Assembly (NCBI RefSeq): GCF_010731295.1
Contig: NZ_AP022579.1
Location: forward strand, 4,650,001 to 4,714,000
Direction: 5' to 3'
DNA length: 64,000 nucleotides
Source: Mycolicibacterium boenickei
GTDB lineage: Bacteria > Actinomycetota > Actinomycetes > Mycobacteriales > Mycobacteriaceae
Part shown: in pieces, positions 38,635 through 48,297 of the stretch
Numbering within the stretch: the first letter of the stretch is position 1
Layout of the letters: every line of letters begins with the position of its first letter
The notes under the pieces: generated by a model
Seen by the model: the letters and a program-made list of their open reading frames with translations, nothing else
Told to the model about the DNA's origin: nothing
Database searches by the model: none
Made by a program: the position numbers and the translations under genes

Positions 38635-38965
38635 ACGCCGCTACGTCGTGCTCGAGGTGGTGGACCACCCCAGTCCCGATGTCGTCGTCGTGGCATCGGG
38701 CTTCGGCGCGAAAGCCCAGTGGTTCCGCAACATTGCCGTCCACCCGCAGGTCCGGGTATGGCTCGGCAGCCACCGGCCGGTGGCCGGCGTCGCCCACATC
38801 CTCGATCAGCGCGCCGCCGACCAGGTCCTGACCGGCTACCGAGAGCGCCACCCGGCGACCTGGGAGCAGTTCAAACTCGTCCTCGAACAGACGCTGGGCC
38901 AACCGATCACCGAGACGGACACCCCGCTGCCGATGGTCGAGATCCGGCTGCAGCCGGATCTCTGA
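38489..38965 (+). CDS. F420-type nitroreductase-fold protein (DDN family)
   Basis: A 158-residue protein of the deazaflavin-dependent nitroreductase/DUF385 family: LEHIGRTSGERRYVVLEVV, VVASGFGAKAQWFRNIAVHPQVRVWLG and the terminal PLPMVEIRLQ. Relatives use cofactor F420H2 for quinone or small-molecule reduction, at the membrane in the case of Ddn. ATG 38489 sits inside the tail of the TVP38 frame behind GGAGAAGG, so translation is probably coupled. It converges on the SPFH gene 9 bp away. Confidence 0.9.
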   Translation: MSALPDLGARLLRNRRLVRAPIWLFRIRAGALLGARMMMLEHIGRTSGERRYVVLEVVDHPSPDVVVVASGFGAKAQWFRNIAVHPQVRVWLGSHRPVAGVAHILDQRAADQVLTGYRERHPATWEQFKLVLEQTLGQPITETDTPLPMVEIRLQPDL

Positions 38966-38974
38966 CCCGCAGAC

Positions 38975-40171
38975 CTACTGCGCGCGGTGCGCGCCGCCAT
39001 CCAGCTCGTTGGGCAGCCCGGGCGGCGTCTCCAACGACGTCTGCGGCGGCCTGGCGCTCAGCGGCGGAGTGGTGGCCCGGGCCTCGGCCTCGGCCTTCGC
39101 CACAGCCTGAGCGATCGCGGGGTCGGTCTCGGTGGAGAACCACTCGGCGACCTCGTCGCTGTCGTCCTCGGGCTTGGGCAGATCCTCGTCGACCGGTGAC
39201 GGTGTGTAGCGGAACACGCCGTCCTCGCCCGGCGCACCGAGCAGCTTGGTGAAGCCCTGCAGGGCCGAACCGAAGTCGCTGGGCACCAGCCACACCTTGT
39301 TGGCCTCACCCTTGGCCATCTGCGGCAGCGTCTGCAGGTACTGGTACGCGAGCATCTCCGGCGTCGGCCGGCCCGCCTTGATCGCAGCGAACGTCTTCTC
39401 GATGGCCTTGGCCTGCCCCTGCGCCTGCAGGTATTGAGCGGCGCGCTCACCCTGGGCCCGCAGCATCCGCGACTGCCGGTCGGCCTCGGCGGCCAGAATC
39501 GCGGCCTGCTTGGCGCCCTCGGCGGCCAGGATCTGCGACTGCTTCTGGCCCTCGGCCTGCTTGATGGACGATTCCCGGACACCCTCGGCGGTCAGGATCA
39601 TGGCCCGCTTGTCGCGGTCGGCCTTCATCTGCTTTTCCATCGACTCCTGGATCGACGGCGGCGGGTCGATGCTGCGCAACTCGACGCGCGCCACCCGCAG
39701 GCCCCACCGGCCGGTCGCCTCGTCGAGCACACCGCGCAGCTGGGCGTTGATCGAGTCGCGTGAGGTCAGCGTCTGCTCCAGCGTCATGCCGCCGACCACG
39801 TTGCGCAGTGTGGTGGTGGTCAGCTGTTCGACGCCGACGATGTAGTTGCTGATCTGGTAGACCGCGGCCTGCGGGTTGGTCACCTGGAAATAGACCACGG
39901 TGTCGATGTTGAGCGTCAGGTTGTCCTCGGTGATCACCGGCTGTGGCGGGAAGGACACCACGCGCTCACGCAGGTCCACCCGTGCCCGGATCCGGTCGAT
40001 GAACGGCACCAGCAACGTCAGCTGACCGCTGACCGTGCGACTGTAGCGGCCGAGACGCTCGATCACCGCGGCTTCGGCCTGGGGAATGAGCGCAACCGAC
40101 TTGGCCACGACAATGATCGCGAACACCACAAGCACGAGCAGTAAGACCAGCCCGGCTACAGCACCTTCCAT
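38975..40171 (-). CDS. SPFH/stomatin-like membrane protein (QmcA type)
   Basis: A 398-residue protein. One N-terminal membrane helix (LVLLLVLVVFAIIVVAKSV) is followed by the SPFH/band-7 domain (VIERLGRYSRTVSGQLTLLVPFID to about residue 190). A long alanine-glutamate-rich coiled coil follows (about 190-265, repeated AAEG/QAEG units), then an acidic disordered tail. SPFH proteins form large ring-like assemblies in membranes. Together with the NfeD-like gene 39 bp upstream it forms the conserved SPFH-NfeD operon, as Rv1488-Rv1487. A role in membrane organisation is likely; the specific substrate is unknown. Confidence 0.92.
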   Translation of the reverse strand: MEGAVAGLVLLLVLVVFAIIVVAKSVALIPQAEAAVIERLGRYSRTVSGQLTLLVPFIDRIRARVDLRERVVSFPPQPVITEDNLTLNIDTVVYFQVTNPQAAVYQISNYIVGVEQLTTTTLRNVVGGMTLEQTLTSRDSINAQLRGVLDEATGRWGLRVARVELRSIDPPPSIQESMEKQMKADRDKRAMILTAEGVRESSIKQAEGQKQSQILAAEGAKQAAILAAEADRQSRMLRAQGERAAQYLQAQGQAKAIEKTFAAIKAGRPTPEMLAYQYLQTLPQMAKGEANKVWLVPSDFGSALQGFTKLLGAPGEDGVFRYTPSPVDEDLPKPEDDSDEVAEWFSTETDPAIAQAVAKAEAEARATTPPLSARPPQTSLETPPGLPNELDGGAHRAQ

Positions 40172-40210
40172 GGTGAATCCTCCCTGGTACTACGTCGATT
40201 TGAAGTGGCG

Positions 40211-40645
40211 CTACATCGTCTTGAAGACCACCGCGGTCGCTCCGTCGATCCTCACCACGGTCACGAGCTCACCGGGTTCGTACACATCGTGATCGTTGAG
40301 GGGCCGCGCCGTCCAGACTTCGCCGTCGAGCTTGACCTGCCCCTCGTGCTGTGCGACCCGGTCCAGCACCAGGGCCGACTTGCCCTCGAGCGCCTTGACC
40401 GGCTCGGGTAGCCCTCGCCCGATCTCGAAACGGCGGCGCAGCGCGGGCCGCACCAAGACCAGCAGCAGTACCGACACCACGAGGAACACCACACCGTCCG
40501 CCCACAGCGGCAGGTCGAACACCCAACTCGAGCCGCTCGCGGCCAGTGCACCACCGGCCAGCATCAGCAGGAACATGTCGCCGGTCAGCGCCTCCGCCCC
40601 GGCGAGTCCCAGCGCCAGGATGAGCCAGATCAGCGGTAGCGGCAT
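40211..40645 (-). CDS. NfeD-like membrane protein
   Basis: A 144-residue protein with two to three N-terminal hydrophobic helices (MPLPLIWLILALGLAGAEAL; FLLMLAGGALAASG; GVVFLVVSVLLLVLV) and a C-terminal OB-fold domain (ALVLDRVAQHEGQVKLDGEVWTARPL...GELVTVVRIDGATAVV). This is the short NfeD type that partners SPFH proteins. ATG 40645. First gene of the NfeD-SPFH pair, divergent from the gene at 40703. Confidence 0.9.
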   Translation of the reverse strand: MPLPLIWLILALGLAGAEALTGDMFLLMLAGGALAASGSSWVFDLPLWADGVVFLVVSVLLLVLVRPALRRRFEIGRGLPEPVKALEGKSALVLDRVAQHEGQVKLDGEVWTARPLNDHDVYEPGELVTVVRIDGATAVVFKTM

Positions 40646-40702
40646 GCGCCCACCCTATCGAATAAGGCCTGATCGGCGACCGGCAATTACACTGCCAAGA
40701 TC

Positions 40703-41560
40703 ATGTGGTGTCCGAGTGCAACGCTTTCGATGTGGGCCAACGCCTGGCTTGCCGGCGCGGCCGCGCCTGACGACGTCCTCGACGCGTTATCCCAGTGGGC
40801 ACCAATGCATTCTGTGACCGCCTACGACTCGCAGGCAGCGGTCCGTACCGGGCTGCCCTGGCCGGAGTTGGAGGACTCCGGTTCGGTGTCGCTGCTGCAG
40901 ACGCTGCGCACCGCCGTCGGCAGATCCGGCACCAGGCCCTCGATCAGGGTGGCCTTGCCGGTTCCCGGCGACGTCCGCGGATTGCCCGCGGGCTCGCAGT
41001 TCCAGCGGGATGCGCTGACCGTCGGTGAAGCGGTACTGGTGACCCACGACGAGTTGGACGGCGTCGGGCTGGTGCCGGAGTTCGAGTACTTCGAATTCGA
41101 CGACGTGGAAACCGATTCCACGTTCGAACCCGAGCCGCGGGCGCTGTCGTGGACCGTGTACTCCTTGCCCGTGTTGCCGCCGCCGCAGCACTACGACCTC
41201 GGTGAAGCCGAGTACGAATTGCGGTCGGCGGTGCGCTCGGCCGCCGACACGCTGGTCACGTTGCGGGCCGGCGTCGGGGTCGAGGTCGACGACCCACGCG
41301 GCATGGTGGAGGACATCCTCGCAGCCGGCCGGATACACACCATCCCCGATCATGCCCCCACCCGTGCGGTACGGGTGCTGGAGAACGCCGCCCATGTGGA
41401 AGCGATCATCACGGTGAGCTCAGGGCTCATGCCGATCGGTCTGCAGAGTTCCTCTGAGGTACAGATCGCGGGCGATGCCATGCGGCCCCTGGACCGGGTG
41501 GTGCGCTCGGCACGGTTGGCCGCACTCGAGGCCATCCTGCAATCCGCTTGGCGGGACTAG
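40703..41560 (+). CDS. Conserved mycobacterial protein of unknown function (Rv1486c type)
   Basis: A 285-residue soluble protein, conserved by position between NfeD and ferrochelatase. No signal peptide, membrane helix or catalytic motif was recognised. It has an acidic mid-section ([21 protein letters not shown]) and a C-terminal Ala/Leu-rich helix. ATG 40703 was chosen because a TACACT -10 (40688-40693) lies 9 bases before it, which suggests a leaderless transcript. A second ATG at 40730 is possible. It converges on hemH, 18 bp away. Confidence 0.8.
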   Translation: MWCPSATLSMWANAWLAGAAAPDDVLDALSQWAPMHSVTAYDSQAAVRTGLPWPELEDSGSVSLLQTLRTAVGRSGTRPSIRVALPVPGDVRGLPAGSQFQRDALTVGEAVLVTHDELDGVGLVPEFEYFEFDDVETDSTFEPEPRALSWTVYSLPVLPPPQHYDLGEAEYELRSAVRSAADTLVTLRAGVGVEVDDPRGMVEDILAAGRIHTIPDHAPTRAVRVLENAAHVEAIITVSSGLMPIGLQSSSEVQIAGDAMRPLDRVVRSARLAALEAILQSAWRD

Positions 41561-41578
41561 CTTTTCACCCGACCGGCG

Positions 41579-42610
41579 CTATGACGGAGTGCCGCAGCAG
41601 TTCGGTGAGCACGGCTCACCGTTGACGCTGAATCCGTAGCCGGCGACCGGGTCCGGGCCGGTCACCCGCAACGGTGCCGCGCCGGTGCGCAGCTCCTCGA
41701 TCAGACCTGCGGCCAGCCGGGCGAAACGCGGGTCGGCGTTGGGCGTGCCGGCGCGCGCGAACGCGATGCCGGCTTCTTCGGCCTGCAACCGCAGCTCGTA
41801 ATCGAGATCCCACACCACCTCGATGTGGTCGGCGACGAACCCGATCGGACACACGATGACCGCCCGGGTTCCCTTCTCCCCCAATGCGGTCAGGTGATCG
41901 GCGACGTCGGGTTCCAGCCACGGGATCTGGGGCGGGCCCGACCGCGACTGCCACACCTGGTCGAAGTCCCGATAGCCCGCCGCCGCGGCCACCAGCCGCG
42001 TCGCGTAGCCGACCTGACGGCTGTAGAGCCGGGGGCCGTGCCGCTCGTCGGCGGCAACCGGTACCGAGTGTGCGGTGAACACCAACCGGGCCTCGTCACG
42101 CAGATCGGCAGGCAGGGTCGCGGCGGCCGCCGCGATCGCGTCGGCGAACATCTCCACCAACAGCGGGTGATCGAAGTACTGCCGCAGTTTGACCAGCTCC
42201 GGCGCGTCGTCGCCCGCCGCGGCCCGCGCCCTGGCGATGTCCTCGACGTACTGGGTACAGCTGGAGTACCCGCCCCACGCCGACGTGGTGAACACCGCCG
42301 CCCGCCGAATCCCGTTGTCCCGCATCGCCGCGACGGTGTCCTCTACGTACGGTTCCCAGTTCCGGTTACCGAAGTAGACCGGGAGATCGGGCAGCTGTAT
42401 CCGCAACTGCTCGATCAGCGCCCGGTTGATCCCGTTGATCGGCGACACCCCACCGAAATGCAGGTAGTGCTCGGCGACATCGGCCAACCGCTCGGCAGGG
42501 ATGCCGCGGCCACGGGTCACGTTCTCCAGGAACGGCATCACCTGATCCGGAGCTTCCGGCCCTCCGAAGGACAGCAGCAGGACGGCGTCGAAATCGAAGG
42601 TGTCGGTCAA
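41579..42610 (-). CDS. hemH: Ferrochelatase (coproporphyrin type) with C-terminal Cys cluster
   Basis: A 343-residue enzyme inserting Fe(II) into a porphyrin. The catalytic His lies in LVFTAHSVP (about residue 182), and [22 protein letters not shown] is the typical N-terminal motif. Actinobacteria use the coproporphyrin-dependent route, so CpfC is the likely function. The C-terminus [13 protein letters not shown] carries three Cys which, with an internal Cys, could bind the [2Fe-2S] cluster described for mycobacterial ferrochelatases. TTG 42610 is the start, 4 bases after GGAGG. It follows inhA by 17 bp and is probably in the fabG1-inhA-hemH operon, as in M. tuberculosis. Confidence 0.95.
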   Translation of the reverse strand: MTDTFDFDAVLLLSFGGPEAPDQVMPFLENVTRGRGIPAERLADVAEHYLHFGGVSPINGINRALIEQLRIQLPDLPVYFGNRNWEPYVEDTVAAMRDNGIRRAAVFTTSAWGGYSSCTQYVEDIARARAAAGDDAPELVKLRQYFDHPLLVEMFADAIAAAAATLPADLRDEARLVFTAHSVPVAADERHGPRLYSRQVGYATRLVAAAAGYRDFDQVWQSRSGPPQIPWLEPDVADHLTALGEKGTRAVIVCPIGFVADHIEVVWDLDYELRLQAEEAGIAFARAGTPNADPRFARLAAGLIEELRTGAAPLRVTGPDPVAGYGFSVNGEPCSPNCCGTPS

Positions 42611-42627
42611 CGAGCCTCCAAGTCAGA

Positions 42628-43437
42628 TCAGAGCAGCTGGGTGCTGGCGCCGCCGTCGGCGTAGATGATGGTGCCGGTGGTGGCGGGCAGCCAGTCGGAA
42701 AGCAGCGCGCACACGGTCTTGGCGACCGGCGTCGGATCCTTCATGTTCCAGCCGATCGGCGCGCGCTGATCCCAGCCCTCTTCGAGGAGCTGCATCTGCT
42801 TGCCTGCCTCGTCGCCCAGGGCGCCGCCGACGATCGCGCTCATGGCCAGGGTCCGGATCGGGCCCGCCGCAACGAGGTTCGACCGCACACCGAACTTGCC
42901 TGCCTCACGCGCGACGAACCGGTTGACCGATTCGAGGGCGCTCTTGGCCACCGTCATCCAGTTGTAGGCCGGCATCGCGCGGGTCGGGTCGAAGTCCATG
43001 CCGACGATCCCGCCGCCTTCGTTCATCACCGGCAGCAGGGCCTTGGCCAGCGAGGCGTACGAGTAGGCCGAGATGTGGATGCCCTTGGCGACGTCCTCGT
43101 AGGGAGCATCGAAGAACGGGTTGACACCCATACCGCTCTGCGGCATGAAGCCGATCGAGTGCACCACGCCGTCGAGCTTGTTGCCCGCACCGATGGCCTC
43201 GGTGACCCGGTCGGCCAGGCCGGCCAGGTGCTCCTCGTTCTGCACGTCGAGCTCCAACAAGGGAGCCGGCTTGGGCAGCCGGTCGGCGATGCGCTGGATC
43301 AGCTTCATCCGGTCGAACCCGGTGAGCACCAGCTCGGCGCCGGCTTCCTGGGCCACCTTGGCGATGTGGAACGCGATCGAGCTGTCCGTGATGATCCCGG
43401 TGACGAGGATGCGCTTGCCTTCGAGCAAACCTGCCAT
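42628..43437 (-). CDS. inhA: Enoyl-ACP reductase InhA (NADH)
   Basis: A 269-residue FAS-II enoyl-ACP reductase of mycolic acid synthesis, the target of activated isoniazid. It has exactly the M. tuberculosis length. Catalytic Tyr158 (PAYNW) and Lys165 (TVAKSA) are present, and the positions linked to resistance carry wild-type residues: Ile21, Ser94 (VVHSIGF) and Ile194 (AGPIRT). The NADH-binding N-terminus is [23 protein letters not shown] 43437 follows AGGAG. It lies 62 bp after fabG1 in the same operon. Confidence 0.98.
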   Translation of the reverse strand: MAGLLEGKRILVTGIITDSSIAFHIAKVAQEAGAELVLTGFDRMKLIQRIADRLPKPAPLLELDVQNEEHLAGLADRVTEAIGAGNKLDGVVHSIGFMPQSGMGVNPFFDAPYEDVAKGIHISAYSYASLAKALLPVMNEGGGIVGMDFDPTRAMPAYNWMTVAKSALESVNRFVAREAGKFGVRSNLVAAGPIRTLAMSAIVGGALGDEAGKQMQLLEEGWDQRAPIGWNMKDPTPVAKTVCALLSDWLPATTGTIIYADGGASTQLL

Positions 43438-43499
43438 TGTCCTGACTCCTACTTTGGTGAAGAGTTATGCGAAAGTTGTTGTGATCCAGCGCTTTTGGA

Positions 43500-44270
<771 letters not shown>

Positions 44271-44302
44271 TCACCAGCATGGTCTGAAAATCGCATCGGC
44301 CC

Positions 44303-45310
44303 CTAACCGGGCAGTCTGCGGTTGATCAGCAGGGCCGCCACCCCGGCCACGGCCAGCACCAACGCGCCGAGCCGCAGCCAGCCGAGGCTGGCGTCGCCCT
44401 TGATGGTCTCGTAGCCGATCTGCTGCTGCAGCGAGGTGAACACCTGCTTGAGCTGCTCCAGGCTGGACGCGGTGAAGGCGTCGCCGCCGGACAGCTTGGC
44501 AATCTTGCCGAGCATCTCGTCGTCGACCGGCACCGGCTGGCGCTGATCGTTGATCTCGACATAGCCGTACGGCGTGCCGAAGGACACCGTCGAGATCGGC
44601 ACTCCCTGGTCCTTGGCGGTACGCGCCGCGGTGTACGCCCCCTTGGGGTTGTCCGGGTTGGACGGCACGGTCTCCTTGCCGTCGGACATCAGCACGATGC
44701 GCGCGGGCGGCTTCTCGTCACCGCCGCCGATCACCGCACCGACGGTGGCGATCGCCTGCAGCGCCGTGAAGATGCCCTCGCCGGTGGCGGTCCGGTCGGC
44801 CAACTGCAGCTTGTCCAGGCCGTTCTTGGTGGCCTCACGGTTGGTGGTCGGCTGCACCAGCACCGTCGCGGTGCCGGCGTAAGCGATCAGGCCGAGGTTG
44901 ATCCCCGGAGTGAGCTGATCGGCGAACTGCTTGGCGGCTTCCTGCGCGGCGGCCAGCCGGCTGGGGGCCACGTCAGTGGCGCGCATCGACTGCGACACGT
45001 CGATCACCAGCATCACCACCGCGCGGTTGCGCGGAATCCGCACATCGTGGGTGGGGCCGGCCATCGCCACCGTCAGCAACACCAGCGAGACGGCCAGCAG
45101 CGCCGCTGGCAGATGGCGCCAGCGGGTGGGCTGTTTGGGGGCCACGCTTTCGAGCAGCTCCATGTTGGCGAACCGCAGGATCCGCTGCTTACGCGCGCGC
45201 TGAACGAAGACGTAATACGCGATCAGGCCCAGGACCACGAACAGGAAAAGGAACCACCACGCGTGCGCGAAGCCCGTCAGGCTCATCGGACCGAGAATCG
45301 GTAATGTCAT
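44303..45310 (-). CDS. Membrane-anchored VWA-domain protein (BatA-like)
   Basis: A 335-residue protein. Two N-terminal helices (residues 13-33 and 65-85) are followed by a von Willebrand factor A domain with an intact metal site (DVSQS at about residue 105, a conserved Thr in DRTATGEG, and MSDGKE), then a C-terminal helix ([16 protein letters not shown]). Together with the DUF58 and MoxR genes upstream it makes the conserved MoxR-DUF58-VWA module (Rv1479-Rv1481), thought to assist folding or activation of envelope complexes. The start at ATG 45310 is typical. Confidence 0.93.
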   Translation of the reverse strand: MTLPILGPMSLTGFAHAWWFLFLFVVLGLIAYYVFVQRARKQRILRFANMELLESVAPKQPTRWRHLPAALLAVSLVLLTVAMAGPTHDVRIPRNRAVVMLVIDVSQSMRATDVAPSRLAAAQEAAKQFADQLTPGINLGLIAYAGTATVLVQPTTNREATKNGLDKLQLADRTATGEGIFTALQAIATVGAVIGGGDEKPPARIVLMSDGKETVPSNPDNPKGAYTAARTAKDQGVPISTVSFGTPYGYVEINDQRQPVPVDDEMLGKIAKLSGGDAFTASSLEQLKQVFTSLQQQIGYETIKGDASLGWLRLGALVLAVAGVAALLINRRLPG

Positions 45311-45352
45311 GTGCTAGAAGTCATTTCGGTTTGGTTGCTGATCGAGCTTCTT

Positions 45353-46297
45353 CTACCTGCCGGCCAGGGCGCCGCGCCGCCGAGTCGCCACAAACCGCAC
45401 CACATCGGCGATCCAGTCGCGGTCGGTGCGCAGGCTCAGCAGCGGCGCGTCGCAACGCCGCAAGGTGCGGGCCACTTCCTCACGGTGGGCCGCGGCGGCC
45501 CGCTCGAAGTCACTGCGGAGTTGCTCGTCGATTGTGAACTCCCGGGTGACGCCGGTCTCGGTGTCCTGCAGCACCACGTCGCCGACGGCGGGCAGTTCGA
45601 CGTCACGCGGATCGAGGATTTCGATGCCGAGGACCTCGTGGCGGCCGGCGATCGCCCGCAGCGGACGCATCCAGTTGATCGGCCCGAGGAAGTCACTGAT
45701 GATCACCGCCATGCCGCGCCGGCGTTCGGGACGGCGCAGCGCATCGATGGCGGCCGCCAGGTCGCCCCGCACCCCGGTCGGGGCCTTGGGTGTGGTGGCG
45801 ATCGCCCGCAGCAGCTCCTGCTCGTGCACCCGCCCGCTCAGCGCCGGAACGCGGCGCACGGTGTCACCGTTGGCGATGATCGCGCCGATCCGGTTCCCGC
45901 CCCCACTGTTCAGGAACGCGATCGCGGCGGCGGCCGCCACAGCGAGATCACGTTTCTCACAACCGGTGGTACCGAAGTCAAGACTGGCCGACATGTCGAC
46001 GACCAGCCAGGTCTCCAGTTCGCGGTCGGCGATCATCTGCCGCACGTGGGGCGTCTGGGTGCGCGCCGTCACCGACCAGTCCATCCGGCGCACGTCGTCG
46101 CCGGGTTGGTAGATCCGCGAGTCCCCCGGCTCTGATCCCGGACCCGGGATCAGACCGAGGTGGTCGCCGTGCAGGACTCCGTCGAGCTTGCGCCGCACCG
46201 TCAGCTCAAGCTTGCGCAACGCCGCCGTCAACGCCGGGTCCCGAATCTCCCCGCGCTTCAGAGACGGCAGGTCGACGGTGCGTCGGGAAGTGGTCAC
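45353..46297 (-). CDS. DUF58-family protein of the MoxR module
   Basis: A 314-residue protein with the DUF58 core: PGPGSEPGDSRIYQPGDDVRRMDWSVTARTQTPHVR, followed by a VWA-like fold (WLVVDMSASLDFGT). The GTG start at 46297 overlaps the moxR stop by four bases (GTGA), so the two are translationally coupled. It is the middle member of the MoxR-DUF58-VWA unit; the exact substrate is unknown. Confidence 0.92.
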   Translation of the reverse strand: MTTSRRTVDLPSLKRGEIRDPALTAALRKLELTVRRKLDGVLHGDHLGLIPGPGSEPGDSRIYQPGDDVRRMDWSVTARTQTPHVRQMIADRELETWLVVDMSASLDFGTTGCEKRDLAVAAAAAIAFLNSGGGNRIGAIIANGDTVRRVPALSGRVHEQELLRAIATTPKAPTGVRGDLAAAIDALRRPERRRGMAVIISDFLGPINWMRPLRAIAGRHEVLGIEILDPRDVELPAVGDVVLQDTETGVTREFTIDEQLRSDFERAAAAHREEVARTLRRCDAPLLSLRTDRDWIADVVRFVATRRRGALAGR

Positions 46298-47457
46298 CGA
46301 CCACCCGCCGCGCCGGCCGCGGCAGGTACGGCGGGCGCAACCGAATGTCCTTGCTGCGGAAGCGCATTCACCTGAGGCAGGGCGACGGTCTGCAGGATCC
46401 GGTTGACCACCGTCTCCGCGGAGACCTCGTCGGCCAGCGCGTCGTAGGTCAGCACCAGACGGTGCCGCAACACATCCGGGATCACCTCGACGACGTCCTG
46501 AGGGATGACGTAGTCACGGCCCCGCACCAAGGCCAGCGCGCGGGCCGCCGAGATGATGCCGAGCGAGGCACGCGGTGAGGCGCCGTAGGCGATCCACGCC
46601 TTGGCGTCGGGCATGCCGAACTTCTCGGGCTCGCGGGTCGCGGTGACGATCCGCACCACGTAATCGACCAGCGCGTGGTGGACGAAGGTGTTTGCCGCGA
46701 GTTCCTGCAGGCGCAGCAGGTCGCCGGTGTTCAGGATCTGCTTGGGCTCCGGGGGCTTGACACCCATCCGGTAGATGATCTCGCGCTCTTCCTCGGGCGT
46801 CGGGTAGTCGACGTTGAGCTTGAACAGGAAGCGGTCGCGCTGCGCCTCGGGAAGCGCGTAGACGCCTTCCTGCTCGATCGGGTTCTGGGTCGCCATCACC
46901 AGGAACGGGCTGGGCAGCGGGAACGTCTTGCCGCCGATGGAGATCTTGCGCTCGGCCATCACCTCGAGGAGGGCGGACTGCACCTTGGCCGGCGCGCGGT
47001 TGATCTCGTCGGCGAGCAGGAAGTTGACCACGACCGGACCGAGCTCGATGTCGAAGTCTTCCTTGCCCTGCCGGTAGATGCGGGTACCGATGATGTCGGT
47101 GGGCACCAGGTCAGGGGTGAACTGGATGCGGGCGAAGGTGCCGCCGACGACCTTCGCGAACGTCTCGACGGCCAGGGTCTTGGCCACCCCGGGGACGCCT
47201 TCGAGCAGCACATGGCCCTTGGCGAGAAGACCGACGAGCATCCGCTCGACGAGCTGGTCCTGGCCGACGATGATCCGCTTGACCTCGAAGATGGCGCGTT
47301 CCAGGGTGTGTACCTCAGCCTGCAGACTGCCGTTGGTCGCTGCTTGCGGCGCTGCCGGCGCGGCATGGGAGCCGGTCGATCCGGGCGGGAAGCCCGGCGC
47401 CGGGCTCGAGCCGGGATAACCTCCGGCGCCCTGCGGCGGTCCACTCGGTGACGTCAT
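46294..47457 (-). CDS. moxR1: MoxR-family AAA+ ATPase
   Basis: A 387-residue ATPase with a Pro/Gly-rich N-terminal extension (about 45 residues). The AAA+ core has Walker A GVPGVAKT, Walker B LLADEINRA, sensor 1 MATQNP and an arginine-finger region EAQRDRFLFK. Such ATPases act as chaperones for metal loading or complex assembly, working with VWA proteins. ATG 47457 was chosen; a TTG lies one codon before it. It is the first gene of the module, 134 bp after ripB, leaving room for its own promoter. Confidence 0.95.
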   Translation of the reverse strand: MTSPSGPPQGAGGYPGSSPAPGFPPGSTGSHAAPAAPQAATNGSLQAEVHTLERAIFEVKRIIVGQDQLVERMLVGLLAKGHVLLEGVPGVAKTLAVETFAKVVGGTFARIQFTPDLVPTDIIGTRIYRQGKEDFDIELGPVVVNFLLADEINRAPAKVQSALLEVMAERKISIGGKTFPLPSPFLVMATQNPIEQEGVYALPEAQRDRFLFKLNVDYPTPEEEREIIYRMGVKPPEPKQILNTGDLLRLQELAANTFVHHALVDYVVRIVTATREPEKFGMPDAKAWIAYGASPRASLGIISAARALALVRGRDYVIPQDVVEVIPDVLRHRLVLTYDALADEVSAETVVNRILQTVALPQVNALPQQGHSVAPAVPAAAGAAGGR

Positions 47458-47591
47458 CAACTTCCTCCCACGGTATTCGACTACAAACGCTGGTCTTGCT
47501 TTTTGCTCTAGCGGGCAATCGGGTGCCCGCCGTCAACTATTCCAGGCACTTCGAGATCCGTCGACGCTGCCCGGAAGACTTCAGGTTCCCC

Positions 47592-48287
47592 TCAGGATTC
47601 GATGATGCGGGCCGCATAGGGCTGGATGCCCGCGGTCCGAACCGGGCTCACAGTCACTTTCTCCGCACTGCCCGACGCTTCCAGCATCTTGCCGCCACCG
47701 AGGTACATCGCCACGTGCTGGCTGCCGCCGGGGCCCCAGAACAGGAGGTCGCCGCGCTTTGCCTGGGCCACCGGCACCTTGCGGCCGGTGTTGTACTGGT
47801 CCCCGGAGTACTTCGGGATCTGCACCCCCACGCCGGCGAACGCGTACCGGGTGAAGCCCGAGCAGTCGTAGCCGACCTTGCCTGCGTCGTAGTCCACACC
47901 GGGGCCGGGGCCGGTGAGCGTGCCGCCGCCCCACGAGTAGGGCACCCCCATCTGAGTGCCGCCGCGCCGGATCACGTATTCGATGGCCTGCGGGCCGCGG
48001 ACCCGACCGCCGGGGAATGACGAGGCCGCCTGTTTCGGTGCGAGCCCGATGGTCTGCAGGAACTGCTGGCCGAGATTCTGTGTGGTCTGCAGCGCGATCT
48101 GGCTGACCTGGAACGAGGCGTTGGCGATGGCCACCGGGTCGCCGGGAGCTCCGGAGCTGACGATCTTCGGGAGAGTGGGATCCCACTGCCCGTCGTCAGG
48201 TGCGGCACTGGCCGGCGCCACCAGTCCGATCGCCGCGAACGCAGTTGCGGCGATCAGGATCAGAGACCGTAAGACGAAGGAGCGCAA
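47592..48287 (-). CDS. ripB: NlpC/P60 peptidoglycan endopeptidase RipB
   Basis: A 231-residue secreted hydrolase with a signal peptide (ending near APASAAPDD) and one C-terminal NlpC/P60 domain. The catalytic Cys is in VGYDCSGFTRYAF and the His in GGSQHVAMYLG; VPYSWGG and QAKRGDLLFW are typical. It cleaves the D-Glu-mDAP bond in stem peptides. It lacks the N-terminal coiled coil of RipA. TTG 48287 is the only in-frame start, 10 bp after the ripA stop, so it depends on ripA translation. Confidence 0.95.
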   Translation of the reverse strand: MRSFVLRSLILIAATAFAAIGLVAPASAAPDDGQWDPTLPKIVSSGAPGDPVAIANASFQVSQIALQTTQNLGQQFLQTIGLAPKQAASSFPGGRVRGPQAIEYVIRRGGTQMGVPYSWGGGTLTGPGPGVDYDAGKVGYDCSGFTRYAFAGVGVQIPKYSGDQYNTGRKVPVAQAKRGDLLFWGPGGSQHVAMYLGGGKMLEASGSAEKVTVSPVRTAGIQPYAARIIES

Positions 48288-48297
48288 TGTTTTCCCA

